Below, one piece after another: positions 59,795 through 64,000 of a stretch of 64,000 bases of DNA; the first letter of the stretch is position 1, and each line of letters begins with the position of its first letter. Made by a program: the position numbers and the translations under genes. The DNA comes from Eutrigla gurnardus (lineage: Eukaryota; Chordata; Actinopteri; Perciformes; Triglidae). The notes beneath the pieces are model-generated. The model was given only the letters and a program-made list of their open reading frames with translations. It had not been told where the DNA came from and made no database searches. Location: contig OY741265.1 in the NCBI GenBank assembly GCA_963514095.1, positions 30,738,290 through 30,802,289 of the forward strand. The letters run 5' to 3'.

Positions 59795-61250
59795 TAATGA
59801 TAGGCCCATGTGACTCATTGTTGCAGGAATCTTGGCCTCCAGCCAACTGTACCTGCTGCTCCTCTGCACCAATGACATGAAGGGACAGCAGGTAAATAGA
59901 CACACTCCTGTTTGTGTTTCCTGCTCACATATGAATGATTTATTGACGTCTGTATTTATAGTCTGAAGCCAGAAAACACACAATGGAACATACAGGAAGA
60001 TCCCCAACGTGATGATAAAAGTTAAAAAAAAACACTGTATAATGATGTAAAAGTTTGGGGTATTTTCACAGGGAAAACTTCCACAATCATATTTGTTATC
60101 TATACATGCAGATGCTTTTGGTTTAATTGGTCCATCTCTGTGAGGTCTGCCTCTAATCCAATACAATGGAGGTGACACTCACAGTATTAAGGCATGACAA
60201 TTAACACTTGATTTAAACAGCTGCATTGAATCATAAAGACTGAATATAAATAATGAAATATTCTTCAGCAACATAGTGAACCATGAATAGCTCCTGAATA
60301 CTGTGCCATTGGTGCATGAGTGTCTTAGATTAGATCCTGATGGGCAGGTGGCACCTTGCATAGCATTCTCTACCATTGTGTTAATTGTGTCAACAACTAT
60401 AACTGCTGTATGAACAGATGATGAATAACAAGATAATATAATATATTTATTATAGTTCCTATTATTGTTATTGTCTCACTTGAATCACTCATTCATTCTA
60501 TGGACCACACCCATTCTAGGCTTGTCACTGTAGAATGACAGCACCGTGTTTGGGCCAACTGCTGCCTGTATGGCAGCCAGAGCAACCAATCCATCCATAT
60601 GGACAATGACGGACATCTATTAAGTTCTGTTACCCCAGAGCAGTTTCTATTAATCTTTTGGTGTGTTGTGTTATCACCACCAGACTCTAACATACATAAT
60701 CGACATATTAGCCCCTTATAGACTGCCAGTCAGTTGCGGGAGTAGTTCCGCCGTTATTTCGTCAGTCTCAACGCTTCGAGAAGGCTGAACATAATATTCC
60801 AGCTCTGAGATGGCAACGGAGGTCGTCACAGAGCTGCACCAGCGGCAAGACGAGTCTAAACGCTCCGAGCACCCGAGGCAGAAGAGACAAAGCGAAGACG
60901 TGTTACCAGGGCGACATGCTGGCGGCGGATTTAACGAGCGCAAAGCATAGAGCCATCCTTTCACCAGACTCACTTTGGCCTCCTACGAAGATGCCAGTGA
61001 CCGGGGTACCAAGCCACACAGACTGTTTCAATTAATCTGTCAACTCAGTTGGCCTGTCCACTCACCTCACCATCCGATGCAACAGCTGCCTCTGACAGCT
61101 GCCTCTCTGAGTTTTCAGGGAGAATATCCATTTTATGCCAGACTTAGATGAGGAAAGAATCCTGAACTTTCTGATCACAATGGGTTCCTGCTGGCACCAC
61201 CACACCCTTCCAGTTAATACCCGGCCACCCCCAAAAACTGCTTATGTTTT
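59160..61250. other. Upstream intron sequence, no recognised exon
   Basis: I looked on the minus strand for the first half of the PH domain (Gly-Trp-Leu ... Trp-Phe-Val-Leu ... Phe-Tyr-Tyr-Lys with a donor one base into the next codon) and did not find it. A GC-rich patch at 60720-61000 has short open frames of unknown meaning. Confidence 0.6.
59606..59790. repeat. (GA)n and (GT)n microsatellite cluster
   Basis: (GA)n at 59606-59637, a G/A-rich stretch, then (GT)n at 59713-59790. It produces long spurious Cys/Val and Ser/Leu frames. Confidence 0.95.
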
Positions 61251-61259
61251 GTCTTGGGC

Positions 61260-61865
61260 AAGCTACATTCGCTTATCTACCTGAGGCCGCACCTCTCCTC
61301 CACCCAAGTGGTACCCCAGATACCCTACCTCCCTCTGTCCAACAACACACTTGGGGTTGGCTTGGAGCCCCGCTTGCTTCCCTGACGCCAGCACCCACCG
61401 CATAGGTGGCGTTGAAAGGTGATGGCATCGAACAACCCAAACAGAAGTGTCACAAATTGGTACCAACTGTACGGAGTGGAGAAGGCCATTTTTCCTTAGA
61501 CTCTAGAGAAATTAATCTGTGTGACGCCCTTGGTTAAATCGAGTGTCGTAAAAAACAAGCCGTGCCTAGCCAATCCAGGAGTTAATCAATCTGGGGCATT
61601 GGAAATAAATCAAAAAGTGAAATGTCCTTCACTTGCCTCACTGTAAACAGAAGAAAACCTAGCCACCTATCCCAATTACGCTCAACCTTGTACACACACT
61701 TATGGATCATATGGATCTTATTCACACACTCCACCAGTCATCCAAGTTCCGTAATGCCCAGTAATCCTTACAGTTCCGTAAGTGTCATTACATAAATGAG
61801 GTGCCCTGATCAGTCAGAATCTCTTTCCGGACTTGAGAGATGACCTGAAACAGCGCCTGCTTCAC
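61260..61865 (-). pseudogene. Ty3/gypsy pol remnants (RT end and integrase), rearranged
   Basis: Minus-strand 61263-61466 reads GKQAGLQANPKCVVG, then VGYLGYHLGGGEVRPQVDK, the end of a gypsy reverse transcriptase. Minus-strand 61600-61865 reads ALFQVISQVRKEILTDQGTS and NWDRWLGFLLFTVRQVKD, an integrase core and C-terminal part. Stops and frameshifts make both dead. The integrase lies 5' of the RT on this strand, the reverse of normal pol order. Confidence 0.7.
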
Positions 61866-62410
61866 ACTGTTTGCATAGATGATGCGTGACAAGTCGTGAA
61901 ATTTCCTAGCTCCTTAATATTCCGCAGTCAACTGTCAGTGGGATTATAACAAGTGGAAGTGATTGGGACCGACAGCAACTCAGCCAGCAAGTGGTAGGCC
62001 ACGTAAAATGACGGAGCATGGTTAGCGGATGCTGAGGCACATAGTGCACAGAGGTTGCCAACTATTCTGTAGTCAATCACTACAGACCTCCAAACTTCAT
62101 GTGGCCTTCAGATTAGCTCAAGAACAGCATAGAGAGCTTCATTGAATGGGTGTCCATGGCCGAACAGCTGCATCCAAGCCATACATCAGCAAGTGCAATG
62201 CAAAGCGTCGGCCGAGTGGTGTAAAGCACGCCGCCACTGGACTCTAGAGCAGTGGAGACATTCTCTGGAGTGACAAATCACACTTCTTCATTTGGCAATC
62301 TGATGGACGAGTCTGGGTTTGACGGTTGCCAGGACAACATTACTTGTCTGACTGCGTTGAGCCAAGTGTAAAGTTTGGTGGAGGGGGATAATGGTGTGGG
62401 GAAAGCAACC
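61866..62410 (+). pseudogene. Tc1-like transposase remnant
   Basis: The sequence follows the teleost Tc1 type at nucleotide level: ccgcagtcaactgtcagtgg, tagaccacgtaaaatgacgg-like, gccgccactggactctagag, tgatggacgagtctgggttt and gtaaagtttggtggaggggg. Frameshifts and stops prevent a continuous protein. Neither terminal inverted repeat is visible. Confidence 0.7.
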
Positions 62411-62689
62411 TATATTCTCCAAGTCCTCCGGGGAGGCATGCTGTGAGCAAGGAGTGAACAAGGATTCGGCCCTGATGGAGATTTGCTCCAAGCCATGGGT
62501 GCTCATTGCCTGCCTGGGCCAAGGACTTTTTGGCTACTCCAGTCAAGCAAAATCCTAGCTCCAGCCATAACCCATTCCAGGGTACTCGCCTGGCCCTGGG
62601 AGAGTTGAGTATCCAGCTGGCTAGCCTGCCACTGGCGGCGAGGAGAAGGCGAGCCCCTCCGATGCTGCTCATGGGTGCTCAGCCCGCAC

Positions 62690-62860
62690 CGGTCCAGACC
62701 AAGGTCCGTCCGTCACGAGTCCAGAGGGGGGTCCGTCCATCACCAGTCCCGATGGGGGTCCGTCCGTCACCAGTCCAGACCGAGGTCAGTCTTCGCCAGT
62801 CCCGACAGGGGTCCACCTGTGGCCAGTCCTGCCGAGGTCCGTCCGTCACCTCTGCTGTCC
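62690..62860 (+). repeat. ~27-bp minisatellite (gtccgtccgtcaccagtcc type)
   Basis: About six degenerate units. Because the period is a multiple of three, several frames stay open and give V-R-P-S-P-V-type repeats. Followed by a second repetitive stretch (ggcggagcctcagctg) to 62960. Confidence 0.75.
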
Positions 62861-63106
62861 TCTGTTCCTGCATTGGCGGCGCCTCAGCTGGTTCCAGTTC
62901 CCGCATCAGCAGAGCCTCTGCCGTCTTCAATTCCTGCGTCGGCGGAGCCTCAGCTGTCTCCAGTGCTTGCAGCAGGCGACCAAGAGGAGACAGCGGAGCG
63001 GAGAGGAGACAGCAGGTTCCTGCATCCCTTCTGCTTGGTTGCCTTCCTGCCCAGCCTCCGGAGTGGTCCAGTCCACCTGGTTGCCCTCCTGCCCAGTCTC
63101 CCAAGC

Positions 63107-63150
63107 GGCACGGTGAGGACATGCAAACTCCACACAGAAGAAACCTGAAG
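63107..63150 (-). mobile_element. Short SINE fragment
   Basis: aggacatgcaaactccacac + agaag matches the core of the SINE at 29114 on the same strand. Confidence 0.55.
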
Positions 63151-63235
63151 CGGGACTGAAATGTATTTCCTTTGCATTGAATTGAGAGTAAATAAGTCAT
63201 TTAAATTATATGTAGTGATGGTGTCATTACCTCAA

Positions 63236-63650
63236 GGTTCAATTCAATTCAATTTTATTTATAGTGTCAAATCACAACAGAAGTCATCTCAGGACACTTA
63301 ACACATTGAGCAGGACTAGAATACGCTCAAAATTTCAAGAGTCAACACAATTTCAAATTCCCAACATCACCCAGGGGCAAGCGTTACAGCGACAGTGGCG
63401 AGAAAAAACTGCCTTAATAGGCTTTTAGGCAGAAATCTCGTGCAGCCCAGGTTAGCAGTATAACATTCATAGAGGAAGGATAAAGATGTTGTCAGTGGTC
63501 ATTATTGGGGATGGTTTGAATTTTATGCAATTTTATACTTTATATCTATTTCATTAGTATTGGGGGCTACACGATGGACTGAGGTGACATTCATCAGCGT
63601 CCACAGCTAGCTGATCCTCTAGTAACAACACACAATCATGTCATTGGATG
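63236..63650 (-). mobile_element. LINE 3' fragment (CAATT-tailed family)
   Basis: Begins (AATTC)n then attttatttatagtgtcaaa, followed by conserved blocks gagcaggactagaatacgct, caccaggggcaag-like and gcgagaaaaaactgcc. The tail is at the left, so the element runs on the minus strand. Its far part matches 54243-54320 in inverse orientation. Confidence 0.65.
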
Positions 63651-64000
63651 TCATGGATGGATTAGTATGGGAGAAGTAGCCAGTAGTATGGAATAAGTTG
63701 GGAATGGGGAGTAGGGAGGGCTGTCGTTTGCAAGGGCCATAATTCCCTCTCTGTTAACTGACCACCACCTGGTCATGATGTGGACTAGAAGAAGAGAGGC
63801 TGACAGATAGATCTGATAAACTCAAACTGGTGAACTGGAAAGGTCTGGCTGAGGTCTGAAATCTTCAACTACCACCGATAAATTTTTGTTGTGCATCCTG
63901 TGGGAGGCTGAAGACATGGAATCTGAGTGTACCATTTTCAAAGCCACCACTGTGGAGGCAGCTGCTGTAAGTTTTTGACGGAACGTCGTTGGTGTCTGTC

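Noticed and set aside
59469..60178. Proteins of 144-212 residues with His-Thr or Cys-Val runs
   Set aside because: They are translations of the GA/GT microsatellites; similar artefacts occur at 14051-14412, 46199-46432 and 50887-51253.
62506..63200. A 217-residue V-R-P-S-P-V repeat protein on the plus strand
   Set aside because: The frame runs through a 27-bp minisatellite and into a SINE fragment; two other frames are equally open. There is no start context, splice signals or recognisable domain.

Overview
The window is nuclear DNA from a ray-finned fish, most likely a teleost. Three things point there: a multi-exon vertebrate gene with GT-AG introns, no prokaryotic gene organisation, and a dense teleost-type repeat load (Rex1-, L2- and Tc1-like elements, tRNA-derived SINEs, hAT and Harbinger-type non-autonomous elements, many CA/GT microsatellites).

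One host gene is clearly present. It is the plekha6 orthologue (pleckstrin homology domain family A member 6), on the minus strand, running from about 59.16 kb down to a stop codon at 15.77 kb. I placed 20 coding exons by splice sites, reading phase and similarity to the PLEKHA5/6/7 family. Their lengths sum to 3,092 bases, which is 1,029 complete codons plus stop after the two bases that finish a split codon, with no frame conflict at any junction. The 5' exons (N-terminus and first half of the PH domain) are not in the window and must lie beyond its right edge. A 16.3-kb intron splits the PH domain. The order of encoded parts is: PH second half; a long low-complexity linker with the conserved RKSSM-QLQ-WV-RRG motif; a Tyr/Ser/Pro-rich segment; a coiled-coil block over several exons; a Ser/Pro-rich segment; the conserved ERPKSAVFP and EKRRSL blocks; and a basic/acidic helical C-terminus.

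Layout: 1-7.08 kb is a nested tandem-repeat field. AT-rich modules of about 1.3 kb are joined by three copies of a GC-rich 28-bp minisatellite and bounded at both ends by short arrays of a hairpin-forming unit. 7.1-11.9 kb is mostly unassigned sequence with one complete SINE and one unexplained open frame. 11.9-15.4 kb is a Rex1-like LINE split by a 1.87-kb solo LTR. 15.8-59.2 kb is plekha6, its introns loaded with DNA transposons (three hAT-type with intact 8-bp target duplications, one Harbinger-like with TAA duplications, a nested pair of TA-flanked elements, a 942-bp GC-rich inverted-repeat element), an L2 LINE with a 661-codon open reverse-transcriptase frame, and SINEs. 59.2-64 kb is upstream intron with gypsy, Tc1, SINE and LINE debris.

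I found no new enzyme system or defence locus. The points most worth checking are the hairpin-unit arrays with their modular repeat field, a 286-codon in-frame continuation of one plekha6 exon past its splice donor, and several mobile elements whose ends can be fixed to the base. Assignments rest on reading the sequence and remembered family features, without database searches.
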